NCBI GenBank assembly: GCA_017531845.1
Contig: JAFXKI010000004.1
Location: 62,001-126,000, forward strand
Reading direction: 5' to 3'
Source of the DNA: Opitutales bacterium
GTDB taxonomy: Bacteria; Verrucomicrobiota; Verrucomicrobiia; Opitutales; UBA953
Length of the DNA stretch: 64,000 nt
The translations under genes were made by a program, and so were the position numbers. A model generated the notes under the pieces. It ran no database searches. It had not been told where the DNA came from and worked only from the letters and a program-made list of their open reading frames with translations. The stretch's first letter is position 1. Every line of letters begins with the position of its first letter. Below, piece after piece: positions 1 to 7,989 of the stretch.

Positions 1-1726
1 TTTCACCGGCAATAGCACCGAAAACGTATTCCCAGCGTTCGCCCCAGCGCCCGTAAACGTCAATGTCGGCACGGGGGCGCTTTTCGCTCGGAGCTTTTTT
101 CAAATCGCGCCAAATTCTTTCCCAGAACCAGCCGAGACGTCCGTCGATGTATTCCGGATCGACGGAACCCCAGGTGCGCACCCGAAATTTTCCGTCGTCG
201 GCAAATTCAAAAAACATGTCCGCATAAGCTGCGAAATCGGAACCGATAGCCGTAACATTCGGCAGTCGAATTTCCTCCGGAGAAAGCGTTCCCGCGACGC
301 GTAAACCGCAGAGATGAATATTTTCAAAAACCGTTTCTCCGGCAAAAAAATTAAAATTTGTATTTTCGAAATTAAAATCCGGTCCCAGAGTCAAGGTTCC
401 CCGAAATTGCGGATTTTCGGTAAACTTTAGTGCTTTTACTTCATCCCGCAGAGCGATTGCGCGCAACTGAGGAAATTTCCAGATTAAGTTCGGATCAGCG
501 GAAATGTCGTAAGAGAGTTCCAACGCCGGGGTTTCCTGTGCGGAAAAAAGCGTTCCCGCGCAGACAAGTGCAGTTTTTTCCAAAACAACATTTACTTTGA
601 AATCGAAATTTCCCGAAAAATCAAAATTTTCCGTTGAAGCAACCTCACCGATTAAAGCTTCTAAATTTAATTCTCCCTGCCTTAAATTCACCAAGCGAAA
701 ACGATCCGCGCGCAAAAAAATCCGTTCAGGAATTTGAAAATCTTTATGATACAAATTCAATTTGGGAAGGCTTGAAAAAAGGGTTACTCGTTTTGCGCTT
801 CCGAGAATTTCTTCAGTAAAAAGATTTCCCGATTCAAAGCTTGTATTTTCAGCAAAAATACAAAGCGGAGAATCAAACACCACGTCGCCGGTCAAAAAAT
901 CGAAAGAGATTTTTTGTTCAATCGAAATGTTTTTTAAATGTATTTTTTCATTAAAATTCAATTCCCGAAAAAGAGCCGCGGTATCGAACACAAGCGAGTT
1001 TTCCGCAAAGCTCATTTCCGCAGTCAGTTCACAGGAATTGAGTAAGGACCGGAGATTTTGAGTCCGAAAAATTTCGGATATTTCTCCTGCAAAACGCGTT
1101 ATTCCGACAGTCGGTTTTTCGGAAACGGCGTCTTGAATTTTTCTTTCGGATTCCCGGAAATCCGAAATTCTCAAGGTTTCGGAAAGTATAGCCGCTTCCG
1201 GAATTTTCCCATAGACGACAATTTTTGCGTTCCCGAGGCAAAATTCAGCGGAATCCACGCAAACGTTGCCGTCTTTTCGCCGCAAAATCAATGTTCCGTC
1301 CGAAAAAATAACATCTTCCTTACCTGTCGGAGAATTTGACGCAGGACAAATAAATTTCGCTCCGTCCACGTAAACAAAACGAGGCATCGGATTTCCGGAA
1401 ATCAGCGCATCCGGTCCCAGTTTCACGGCACAACGCCGAATTTTCAAAAATGAATCGGAATTGGTTGCACCGACGGAAATTCCCTTCGCCGTAAGCACGG
1501 TTAAATTACGCAGGCGCACATCCTCGATTGAACAATAAGTGCCTTCCGATTCTAATTTTTTCAAAAAATATTTTACGATGAAATCGGGAACGCGAACTTC
1601 GGAAACGGAAATGTAAAGTAATCCGACCTGAATCCCCAGAAGCAATGCCAATAAAATCCAGAGCCTTTTTGCAAGCCCTGCAATCACGCAAAAAATTTTA
1701 CTTCTGACTTTATTTTCGTCCGGCAT
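1..1726 (-). CDS. AsmA-like inner-membrane protein, 3' part missing
   Basis: An uninterrupted minus-strand frame runs from an ATG at 1724-1726 to the window edge (575 codons, no stop reached). The protein starts MPDENKVRSK, has one strong hydrophobic helix at about residues 18-40 and then a long periplasmic-looking region rich in short alternating beta-strand segments and Phe/Asn. That layout (N-terminal anchor, long repetitive beta-rich body) fits the AsmA/TamB/YhdP superfamily of envelope lipid-transport or assembly proteins; no catalytic motif is visible. Family assignment is by architecture only. The gene faces away from mogA across an AT-rich gap, so it is probably transcribed alone or with genes beyond the edge. 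It contains several CGGGAACG words. Confidence 0.6.
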   Translation of the reverse strand, partial: MPDENKVRSKIFCVIAGLAKRLWILLALLLGIQVGLLYISVSEVRVPDFIVKYFLKKLESEGTYCSIEDVRLRNLTVLTAKGISVGATNSDSFLKIRRCAVKLGPDALISGNPMPRFVYVDGAKFICPASNSPTGKEDVIFSDGTLILRRKDGNVCVDSAEFCLGNAKIVVYGKIPEAAILSETLRISDFRESERKIQDAVSEKPTVGITRFAGEISEIFRTQNLRSLLNSCELTAEMSFAENSLVFDTAALFRELNFNEKIHLKNISIEQKISFDFLTGDVVFDSPLCIFAENTSFESGNLFTEEILGSAKRVTLFSSLPKLNLYHKDFQIPERIFLRADRFRLVNLRQGELNLEALIGEVASTENFDFSGNFDFKVNVVLEKTALVCAGTLFSAQETPALELSYDISADPNLIWKFPQLRAIALRDEVKALKFTENPQFRGTLTLGPDFNFENTNFNFFAGETVFENIHLCGLRVAGTLSPEEIRLPNVTAIGSDFAAYADMFFEFADDGKFRVRTWGSVDPEYIDGRLGWFWERIWRDLKKAPSEKRPRADIDVYGRWGERWEYVFGAIAGE

Positions 1727-1971
1727 CAATACCTTGAGAATGAACTATTTACGTCGCGGAAACCACATATTTTTGAAAAAACAGAAAAGTTCTTTTGGTT
1801 CAGCGTTCCCGAAGAGAAAAAAGAGAGTTATTTTTTTAATTTTTTTTGTAAAAACATTAAAAAAATGACTTTTTACACAAAAACAGTATCTTTTAAACAA
1901 GACTTTTTTAAAAAAAGTTTCTTTATTTTATGCGGATTAGAAAACTTTTTTGAAAATTTTTAAAAAATCTA
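1727..1971. other. AT-rich intergenic stretch
   Basis: Very AT-rich DNA with long A and T runs between the AsmA-like gene and the small-RNA candidate. It presumably carries the promoter of the minus-strand gene. No ORF with a convincing start and no repeat is seen. Confidence 0.5.
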
Positions 1972-2000
1972 TTGACGTTTTAAAATATTTAATCTTTAAT
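1972..2000 (+). promoter_or_regulatory. Sigma-70-type promoter
   Basis: TTGACG at 1972-1977, a 17-bp spacer and TTTAAT at 1995-2000 match the housekeeping consensus in 5 of 6 positions each. Transcription would start near 2007 and run toward mogA. Confidence 0.55.
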
Positions 2001-2006
2001 GCTTTC

Positions 2007-2113
2007 ATACTTAATAAATTTTCTCTCACTTAGTGAGAGATGGGGTAATAAGCAACGAGATATAGAAAATAAAAGACCGGTCGCTTAGGGGTAGGCGACC
2101 GGTCGTCATTTTT
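2007..2113 (+). ncRNA. Candidate small RNA or 5' leader of mogA
   Basis: Downstream of the promoter are two clean hairpins without an ORF: TCTCTCA/TGAGAGA (2022-2028 with 2034-2040) and a perfect 10-bp stem GACCGGTCGC/GCGACCGGTC (2075-2084 with 2095-2104), followed after four bases by five T (2109-2113). This would give an RNA of about 105 nt, ended by the second hairpin, or an attenuated leader if transcription reads on into mogA and hemH. A second weak hairpin followed by T7 lies at 2114-2138. No known riboswitch family is recognised. Confidence 0.4.
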
Positions 2114-2178
2114 ACACATAGCGACAGGGTGTTTTTTTGATTTTCCTTCTTCAAAAAGCAACTCATAATCGGGGCGTT

Positions 2179-2649
2179 ATGTTGAGAATAGGACGCCTTA
2201 CCATCAGTAATCGGACTGTTTCCGGGCAATCCCCGGACTTGAGCGGTATCGAAATTGAGAAGCAGCTCGTGGAATTACTCGGCGAAGATATAAAATTTGT
2301 TACGCGTATTGTCGGTCACGATCGAAATCGTATCGCAGATGCCATTCGTTCCCTCGTTGACGACGAAGGGTGCACGCTTGTTCTTACGGCGGGAGGAACG
2401 GGACCGCTTCGGCGCGACGTAACCCCGGAAGCTACGCGTCTTGTCATTGAAAAGGAATTGCCGGGCTTCGGCGAAATTCTCCGTATGAAATATTATGAAA
2501 CGACGAAAACGGCGGTTTTACTTCGCGTGACGGCTGGAATTCGGAGCCATGCACTCATCGTAAATTTACCGGGGACGCCTGACGGCATCCGTTCTTCCCT
2601 GGAAATTCTCGGTCCGGCGATTTACGAGTGTGTCGTTCATATTCGTTAA
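2179..2649 (+). CDS. mogA: MogA/MoaB-type molybdopterin adenylyltransferase
   Basis: Encodes 156 residues if translation starts at the ATG of MLRIGRLTISNR; an in-frame ATG 14 codons upstream adds a non-conserved tail and is not preferred. The MoCF-binding fold is clear: the TAGGTGP loop followed by RDVTPEA near residues 88-101, and NLPGTPDGIR near residue 130. Enzymes of this family adenylylate molybdopterin before molybdenum insertion in molybdenum cofactor synthesis; MoaB-type paralogues share the motifs, so MogA versus MoaB cannot be settled here. No other moa/moe gene is nearby. hemH follows after 31 bp and is probably cotranscribed. The leader contains the small-RNA candidate. Confidence 0.85.
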   Translation: MLRIGRLTISNRTVSGQSPDLSGIEIEKQLVELLGEDIKFVTRIVGHDRNRIADAIRSLVDDEGCTLVLTAGGTGPLRRDVTPEATRLVIEKELPGFGEILRMKYYETTKTAVLLRVTAGIRSHALIVNLPGTPDGIRSSLEILGPAIYECVVHIR

Positions 2650-2680
2650 ACGGAAGCATTGCGGAATTTCCCGACAAAAA

Positions 2681-3646
2681 ATGCAAAAATCCCGCGCAAT
2701 TCTTTTATTAAATCTAGGTTCTCCCGATTCTCCGACCGTTCCCGCCGTTCGCAAGTATTTGCGGGAGTTTCTTGGAGACGGATACGTTATTTCTCTTCCG
2801 TGGATTTTTAGAAAAATTCTGTTGGAATGCTTTATTTTACCGCGGCGTCCCAAAAAATCTGCGGCTCTTTACAAGCGTATTTGGACGCCGAACGGCTCTC
2901 CTCTTATTTATGAGACGGAAAAATTGCGAGAACGCCTTGCGGAGAAACTTTGCGGGAGGGCGAAGGTTTTTTGTGCAATGCGCTACGGAAACCCGGGAGT
3001 CAAAAACGCTCTTCAAAAGATAAAAAGCGAAGGTATTTCCGAGGTTTTTATAATTCCGCTCTATCCGCAATGTGCGGAATCTTCATGGATTACGGCAGCA
3101 GAGCACGCGAAAAAAATTTTTGAAAAAAATGCGCCGGAAATAAGCATTCGCTTTGCAAAACCTTATTATGAAGAACCGGAATTTATCAAGGCACTTGCCG
3201 AAGTTGCCGAAAGATTTATTGCCGGAAAAAATTTTGAAAAGCTTCTGATTTCATTTCACGGCGTTCCCGTTAAAACACCATTAGCACAAAGTTACAGAAA
3301 AGAATGCGAAACAACGGGAACACTACTTGCAAAAGCTTTGAACTTGCCTGAAAACCGTTGGGAAGTGGCATTTCAATCGCATTTCGGAAAAGGAAAGTGG
3401 CTGGAGCCTTCAACCGAATGCCGTCTGGAAAATTTACCTCGGGAAAATGTAAAAAATCTTGCAGTTATCGCACCCGGATTTTCAGCGGACTGCCTCGAAA
3501 CGCTTGATGAACTTGCTATTCGCGGAAAAGAAAAATTTCTCAAAGCCGGCGGGAACGCGTTTTTTACAATTCCTTGCTTAAATGATTCTGAAAGCTTTGT
3601 TAAATTTTTGTCCGAGCTTTTTCTCCGAAATTTTCCGGATATCTAA
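2681..3646 (+). CDS. hemH: Ferrochelatase
   Basis: A 321-residue cytoplasmic or membrane-associated enzyme that inserts iron into the porphyrin at the end of heme synthesis. Start chosen at MQKSRAILLLNLGSPDSP, which matches the usual N-terminus; the open frame extends 17 codons upstream into the end of mogA without conserved sequence. Family marks: LLNLGSPDSP near the start, ISFHGVP with the metal-site histidine near residue 193, FQSHFGKGKWLEP, and the C-terminal APGFSADCLETLDEL, where the glutamate of the second metal site lies. No Fe-S cysteine cluster is evident at the C-terminus. A strong terminator follows, so mogA-hemH form a two-gene unit. No other heme gene is in the window. Confidence 0.95.
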   Translation: MQKSRAILLLNLGSPDSPTVPAVRKYLREFLGDGYVISLPWIFRKILLECFILPRRPKKSAALYKRIWTPNGSPLIYETEKLRERLAEKLCGRAKVFCAMRYGNPGVKNALQKIKSEGISEVFIIPLYPQCAESSWITAAEHAKKIFEKNAPEISIRFAKPYYEEPEFIKALAEVAERFIAGKNFEKLLISFHGVPVKTPLAQSYRKECETTGTLLAKALNLPENRWEVAFQSHFGKGKWLEPSTECRLENLPRENVKNLAVIAPGFSADCLETLDELAIRGKEKFLKAGGNAFFTIPCLNDSESFVKFLSELFLRNFPDI

Positions 3647-3648
3647 AT

Positions 3649-3676
3649 AACGGGGACGTTCTCCGTTTTTTTAATT
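3649..3676 (+). terminator. Intrinsic terminator after hemH
   Basis: An 8-bp stem (AACGGGGA with TTCTCCGTT, one G-T pair) with a three-base loop, followed by a run of T. Confidence 0.8.
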
Positions 3677-3758
3677 TTTAACCCGAATTTTTATTTCGCA
3701 AAAAACTGCGGCTTTAATTATCAATTGGGAATTAACTTATTTCAGAAACTTTTTGTAA

Positions 3759-5063
3759 ATGAGCGCAGGAAATATCGAATCGGCAAAAATCATTATCGAC
3801 GGCAAAGAATATCTTGCTCCCGTTTTTTGCGGAAGCGAGGGAGAGCGAGCCATTGATATGATGAAATTTCGCGCTCAGACGGGCTACATAACTTACGACG
3901 ACGGTTACGGGAACACGGGATCTTGCACCAGCGGAATTACGTTTATCGACGGAGAAAAAGGGATTTTACGTTACCGCGGTTACCCGATCGAAGAACTCGC
4001 AGCCCGCTCCAATTTTATTGAAAGCGCATATCTCGTAATTTACGGACGCTTACCAAATTCAAAGGAACTTGAAGATTTTAGAAATAGTATCTTAGTAAAC
4101 GCGGGAATTCATGAAGGATTGAGGAATTCTTTTACAGGATTTCCGCCTTCTGCGCACCCGATGGCTGTGCTTTCCGCGATGCTTAACGCTCTCGGCTGTT
4201 ATCACCCCGAGTTGTCTTCAAATAACCGGAAACAAGACTTGGAAAATTTTGACAAAACGGCAACGGTTTTGATCTCCAAAGTCCGTGCATTGGCTGCAAT
4301 GTCTTACCGCTTCCGTCAAGGCTTTCCGGTAATTTACCCGAAACGCGGCTACAATTACTGCGAAAACTTTTTACACATGATGTTTTCCATGCCCGGTGAA
4401 GACACACAAGTTCATCCGGACATCGCGAAAGTTCTCGATATCTTATTATTGCTACATTTGGATCATGAGCAAAATTGCTCAACTTCCACAGTGCGCATGG
4501 TAGGGAGCGGCGGTGCAAACCTTTTTGCTTCGGTTTCTGCCGGTGTTTGTGCTCTTTGGGGACCGATGCACGGCGGTGCAAATCAGGCAGTGATTGAAAT
4601 GCTCACGGAAATTGAAGCAACCGGAGATGACGGTTCGAAATTTGTTCAGCGGGCAAAAACCGGCGAAGTACGTCTGATGGGATTCGGTCATCGTGTTTAC
4701 AAAAATTATGACCCAAGGGCGAAAATTTTGCGGGAGCAGTGCCACAAAGTTGTTGATACGCTCGGTGCGGGCGATCCCCTTTTGAAAATAGCTCACAGAC
4801 TGGAAGACATTGCGCTCAACGATGAATACTTCCAAAAAAGAAATCTCTATCCGAACGTTGATTTTTACAGCGGAATTATTCTTCGAGCCTTAGGCATTCC
4901 CTTAAACATGTTCCCGGTCATTTTTGCCATGGGGCGCATGCCGGGATGGATTGCTCAATGGCACGAAATGGCATCGAGACCGGGCGGAAAGATTCACCGC
5001 CCGCGCCAGATTTACACCGGAGAATGTATAAAAAAATTCGTTCCGCTCATGGAACGTGAATAA
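3759..5063 (+). CDS. gltA: Citrate synthase (type II)
   Basis: A 434-residue enzyme condensing acetyl-CoA and oxaloacetate, the entry step of the TCA cycle; aconitase lies 11 kb downstream. Length and N-terminal beta domain (residues 1-50, [24 protein letters not shown]) are typical of the hexameric, NADH-regulated Gram-negative type. Catalytic residues are present: the His in MHGGANQAV near residue 270, the His in [14 protein letters not shown] near 311, and the Asp in NVDFYSG near 369. ATG start with a weak upstream purine stretch. It stands alone between two terminators, so it is monocistronic. Confidence 0.96.
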   Translation: MSAGNIESAKIIIDGKEYLAPVFCGSEGERAIDMMKFRAQTGYITYDDGYGNTGSCTSGITFIDGEKGILRYRGYPIEELAARSNFIESAYLVIYGRLPNSKELEDFRNSILVNAGIHEGLRNSFTGFPPSAHPMAVLSAMLNALGCYHPELSSNNRKQDLENFDKTATVLISKVRALAAMSYRFRQGFPVIYPKRGYNYCENFLHMMFSMPGEDTQVHPDIAKVLDILLLLHLDHEQNCSTSTVRMVGSGGANLFASVSAGVCALWGPMHGGANQAVIEMLTEIEATGDDGSKFVQRAKTGEVRLMGFGHRVYKNYDPRAKILREQCHKVVDTLGAGDPLLKIAHRLEDIALNDEYFQKRNLYPNVDFYSGIILRALGIPLNMFPVIFAMGRMPGWIAQWHEMASRPGGKIHRPRQIYTGECIKKFVPLMERE

Positions 5064-5087
5064 TACGGGAACGCCAAATAACGCGAA

Positions 5088-5124
5088 AAAGCACGGAAAG
5101 GTAAAAAAACTCCGTGCTTTTTTT
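5088..5124 (+). terminator. Intrinsic terminator after gltA
   Basis: Stem AAAGCACGGA (5088-5097) with TCCGTGCTTT (5111-5120), loop of 13 bases, then T7 in all. Confidence 0.9.
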
Positions 5125-5163
5125 CTCGCATAATTTAGCTGAATGGAAACAATTGGAGGGGTT

Positions 5164-5514
5164 ATGAATGAACTCAGTTTCAGCGATCAGGCAATGACGG
5201 AGCTCAACAAACTTTCGGCTCTCGAACAAATGCCTCTAATTGATGCACTCAGCACCGTAACCTCTGAAGAACTCAAAAAAAATAAGAGCAAATACGGTGC
5301 TTTTTCCCGCGGCGGAAAAACATACTACCGCTTACGGGAAGGTGATTTACGTATTTATTTTACCGAAAGCAAAGGTGCTATTTTCTGTAGCCACATCCTT
5401 TATAAACACAGCATCACCGACTTTGCTTTCCGCTCCAAATTGCCCGTAAAAGAAGAACACCTTATCGAGCAGGATAAAAACTTTTGGGAATATCTCGATT
5501 CACTGAGTAAATAA
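5164..5514 (+). CDS. RelE/ParE-fold protein without a visible antitoxin
   Basis: About 116 residues from the ATG of MNELSFSDQ, preferred over an in-frame ATG seven codons upstream because GGAGG sits four bases before it. The core FSDQAMTELNKLS...YYRLREGDLRIYF...CSHILYKHS follows the RelE/ParE pattern: N-terminal helix hairpin, then R-x-x-x-G-D-x-R strand and a final hydrophobic strand. RelE toxins cleave ribosome-bound mRNA and ParE toxins poison gyrase. Unlike most, it has a ~25-residue acidic/aromatic C-terminal tail (KLPVKEEHLIEQDKNFW) and no partner antitoxin ORF on either side: upstream is the gltA terminator, downstream is pssA after 33 bp. It could be a domesticated, non-toxic member. 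Function unproven. Confidence 0.65.
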   Translation: MNELSFSDQAMTELNKLSALEQMPLIDALSTVTSEELKKNKSKYGAFSRGGKTYYRLREGDLRIYFTESKGAIFCSHILYKHSITDFAFRSKLPVKEEHLIEQDKNFWEYLDSLSK

Positions 5515-5547
5515 TTTTTTTATTACGCTCACAACCCCTGTTAAAAA

Positions 5548-6468
5548 ATGGACGAAAATACCCAAGAAGAAAAGAAACCCGTAAAATACGGGAATGTCCG
5601 TGATGCCGCACGTATTTACCTTTTGCCGAATTTTTTTACGGCGGGAAATATGTGTTGCGGTTTTTTCTCTTTGTGTAAATGCATTGAGGCAAACCATACA
5701 CCGAATATTGCCGCTGCGAACGAGCTTTACATGATGGCGGTCTATCTGATCTTCGGAGCTTGTATTTTCGATCTTTTTGACGGACGCATGGCACGCATGT
5801 TTAAGAAGGAATCCATGTTCGGAGCGGAATTTGATTCCATTGCCGATACCGTTTCCTTCGGCGTCGCTCCTGCATTTCTGGTTTACTTCCTGATATTCGA
5901 TCCGGCTCGATCTAATTCTTTTGACTGGGTTAACAGCTTTATAGCAAGCACCGGTGCTATTATCGGCTTCGTCTATTTGCTCTGTGCCGGGATTCGATTA
6001 GCAAAATTCAACGTGCTAACCAATCCTCTGATTCCCGGGAACGAAAAGAAAAGCCCCGCATCGGATTTTATGGGAATTCCTTCACCGGTTGCCGCTGCCA
6101 TTACGGCTTCTTTTGTCTTGTTGCTGACTCATCTGAACTCGGACGAAAATGCCGTCGAAGCGACATCCACGCTAAAAACATGGCTTCCTATCATACTCTT
6201 GCCGACAATGTTGCTTGTTTCCATTTTAATGGTAACAAATATTCCCTACCCGACTTTTAAACACATAGACTGGAACAGTAAGGCGAAAGCTCAGGCGTTT
6301 ATTTTTATCATTCTGTTTATTATCGTTGCGGCAAAATTCCATATTTTTGCAATCCCTGCTGCTTTGTTAATTTACGTTTTTTACGGCTTAATCCGCGCTT
6401 TGAAAATGAAAATAAAGAAAGCAAAAGCCGGGAACGTACCTGTAAACGATGTAGAAGAAACCTTCTAA
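5548..6468 (+). CDS. pssA: CDP-diacylglycerol-serine O-phosphatidyltransferase
   Basis: A 306-residue integral membrane enzyme that makes phosphatidylserine, precursor of phosphatidylethanolamine. The CDP-alcohol phosphotransferase signature DGRMARMFKKESMFGAEFD continues to D-S-x-A-D near residues 74-98, with the spacing D-G-x2-A-R-x8-G-x3-D-x3-D. PNFFTAGNMCCGFFSL near residue 30 is the usual subclass II PssA start. Several further transmembrane segments (roughly 120-145, 180-195, 205-230, 250-290) follow. The C-terminus is Lys-rich and cytoplasmic. The neighbour that often accompanies it, a phosphatidylserine decarboxylase gene, is not here. Confidence 0.92.
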   Translation: MDENTQEEKKPVKYGNVRDAARIYLLPNFFTAGNMCCGFFSLCKCIEANHTPNIAAANELYMMAVYLIFGACIFDLFDGRMARMFKKESMFGAEFDSIADTVSFGVAPAFLVYFLIFDPARSNSFDWVNSFIASTGAIIGFVYLLCAGIRLAKFNVLTNPLIPGNEKKSPASDFMGIPSPVAAAITASFVLLLTHLNSDENAVEATSTLKTWLPIILLPTMLLVSILMVTNIPYPTFKHIDWNSKAKAQAFIFIILFIIVAAKFHIFAIPAALLIYVFYGLIRALKMKIKKAKAGNVPVNDVEETF

Positions 6469-6733
6469 CAGCCTGTTAATAAACAGAGGATAAATTTGTT
6501 AAGGATTTATTCAGTCTATTACGGGAACGCAATTGACGTTCTTATTATCAAAGTAAATACGTCTGAAAAGGGCTTTAAATAAAAGGTTACCACAAGTTAC
6601 GCACATTTTTAACAGCCCTAATTATTACGAAGATATTTAAAGAAAAGAGAAAAAATAAAATATCAATAAACAACATCTTTTTGTGAAAAACATAGTGTTG
6701 CGTCAATAACTCTAATTAAAGATTCTATTTATC
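6469..6733. other. AT-rich dnaN leader, possible replication origin
   Basis: A 265-bp AT-rich gap before dnaN. It has two DnaA-box-like 9-mers with one mismatch to TTATNCACA: TTACGCACA at 6597-6605 and, on the minus strand, TTTTTCACA (TGTGAAAAA at 6682-6690), plus a weaker AGAGGATAA at 6485-6493, and an A/T-only stretch around 6640-6700 that could serve as an unwinding element. dnaA is absent. Presence of dnaN, mnmE, mnmG and two parS-like sites nearby makes an origin plausible, but the gap may be only the dnaN promoter region. Confidence 0.35.
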
Positions 6734-7858
6734 ATGAAATTTAAAATTAACCGCGAATTTTTTGCCGCAGGATTAAGTCAAGTCGTCAATATTGTAAGCA
6801 ATCGCCCTACTCTTCCTGTTTTCAGCAACGTTTTGATTGAAGCGGAAGACGGAAAGGTGCGTTTAACGACAACAAATCTCGAAATCGGTATTCTTTGCTT
6901 AGTTAAGGCGGAAGTTATCGTTCCCGGAAGCATTACGTTACCGGTGAAAAAATTGAAAGACATTGTCAGCGGTTTGATGGGGAGTGAAATCAGTTTCGAA
7001 CTCGTTTCAGGAACGAAAGTTAAAATTACTTCCGGAAGCTCGGATGCTGTAATGACCGGTATTGAAACGGAACAGTTCCCGCCCTTACCTGTTGTCAGTA
7101 ATGAAAATCTTTTCGAAGTCGAGCAAAGCGATTTGTCTACGATGATAAAGAGTGTTTCTTACGCACAATCAACAGACGAAAATCGCTATGTGCTTAACGG
7201 TGTTTTCTTTAATTTTTCGGATGATGGCTTGGTGTTAGTGGCAACGGACGGACGTCGCCTTGCAACCTGTGAACGCAAAGTTGCCGTCAGTGAAAATAAG
7301 CTGACACCTTTTATTCTTCCCGCTAAAACGGTGAATGAACTTCAGAAACAACTCGGCAACAAGGGAAAAGTCTCTATCGGCTTGAGTGAGCGTCAGGTGA
7401 TGTTTGAAGTCGATATTGACGAAAAAGCCGATAACGGTCTTTGCGATAAAATAAAAATTGTTTCTAAGGTGGTTGAAGGAAACTATCCGCAATACAAGCA
7501 GGTAATTCCGAAGGATTCCGGAAATCGTATCGAAATAGAAAGAGATATGTTCCTGCGTTCTGTTGATTTTGCCGCAAAAGTAACTACGGACAAAAATAAT
7601 TCCGTTCACTTGAATATTTCTCAAAATTCCGTCGAAGTCGCCGCTAACGGAGGAGAAAATGAAGCAAGCAATAAAATTGCCGTTCAATATGAAGGTGCGG
7701 AGATGAAAATTGCATTTAATCCGCAGTTTTTGTCGGATCCTCTCAAGGCTTTGACTCAAGATGTCGTCGTTTTTGAATTTAAAGACGAACTTAGTCCGGG
7801 GGTTATTAAGACAAAAGATGAGGGTTTCCTCTGTGTGATTATGCCTCAGCGTAAGTAA
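6734..7858 (+). CDS. dnaN: DNA polymerase III beta subunit (sliding clamp)
   Basis: A 374-residue protein, normal length for the clamp, forming a dimeric ring that tethers replicative polymerase to DNA. It starts MKFKINREFFAAGLSQVVNIVSNRPTLP and ends VIMPQRK, the usual N- and C-terminal strands; the three repeated clamp domains span about 1-120, 121-250 and 251-374, with NRYVLNGV at the second domain entry and the conserved DGRRLA near 175. It is followed by a strong terminator. dnaA and recF, common partners, are not adjacent. Confidence 0.96.
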   Translation: MKFKINREFFAAGLSQVVNIVSNRPTLPVFSNVLIEAEDGKVRLTTTNLEIGILCLVKAEVIVPGSITLPVKKLKDIVSGLMGSEISFELVSGTKVKITSGSSDAVMTGIETEQFPPLPVVSNENLFEVEQSDLSTMIKSVSYAQSTDENRYVLNGVFFNFSDDGLVLVATDGRRLATCERKVAVSENKLTPFILPAKTVNELQKQLGNKGKVSIGLSERQVMFEVDIDEKADNGLCDKIKIVSKVVEGNYPQYKQVIPKDSGNRIEIERDMFLRSVDFAAKVTTDKNNSVHLNISQNSVEVAANGGENEASNKIAVQYEGAEMKIAFNPQFLSDPLKALTQDVVVFEFKDELSPGVIKTKDEGFLCVIMPQRK

Positions 7859-7874
7859 GCGGAAGAAATCCGTT

Positions 7875-7915
7875 AAAAAAAAAGAAGTCGCAGAAATGTT
7901 GGCTTCTTTTTTTTT
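7875..7915 (+). terminator. Intrinsic terminator after dnaN
   Basis: AAAGAAG (7881-7887) pairs with CTTCTTT (7903-7909), extended on both sides by A and T runs. Confidence 0.8.
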
Positions 7916-7989
7916 GTGTTTTATAAGAACAGAAAGTCTCAATACTTGCGAATCGCGTGTGTTATGTGATTTAATGACGGACGCTTTCT

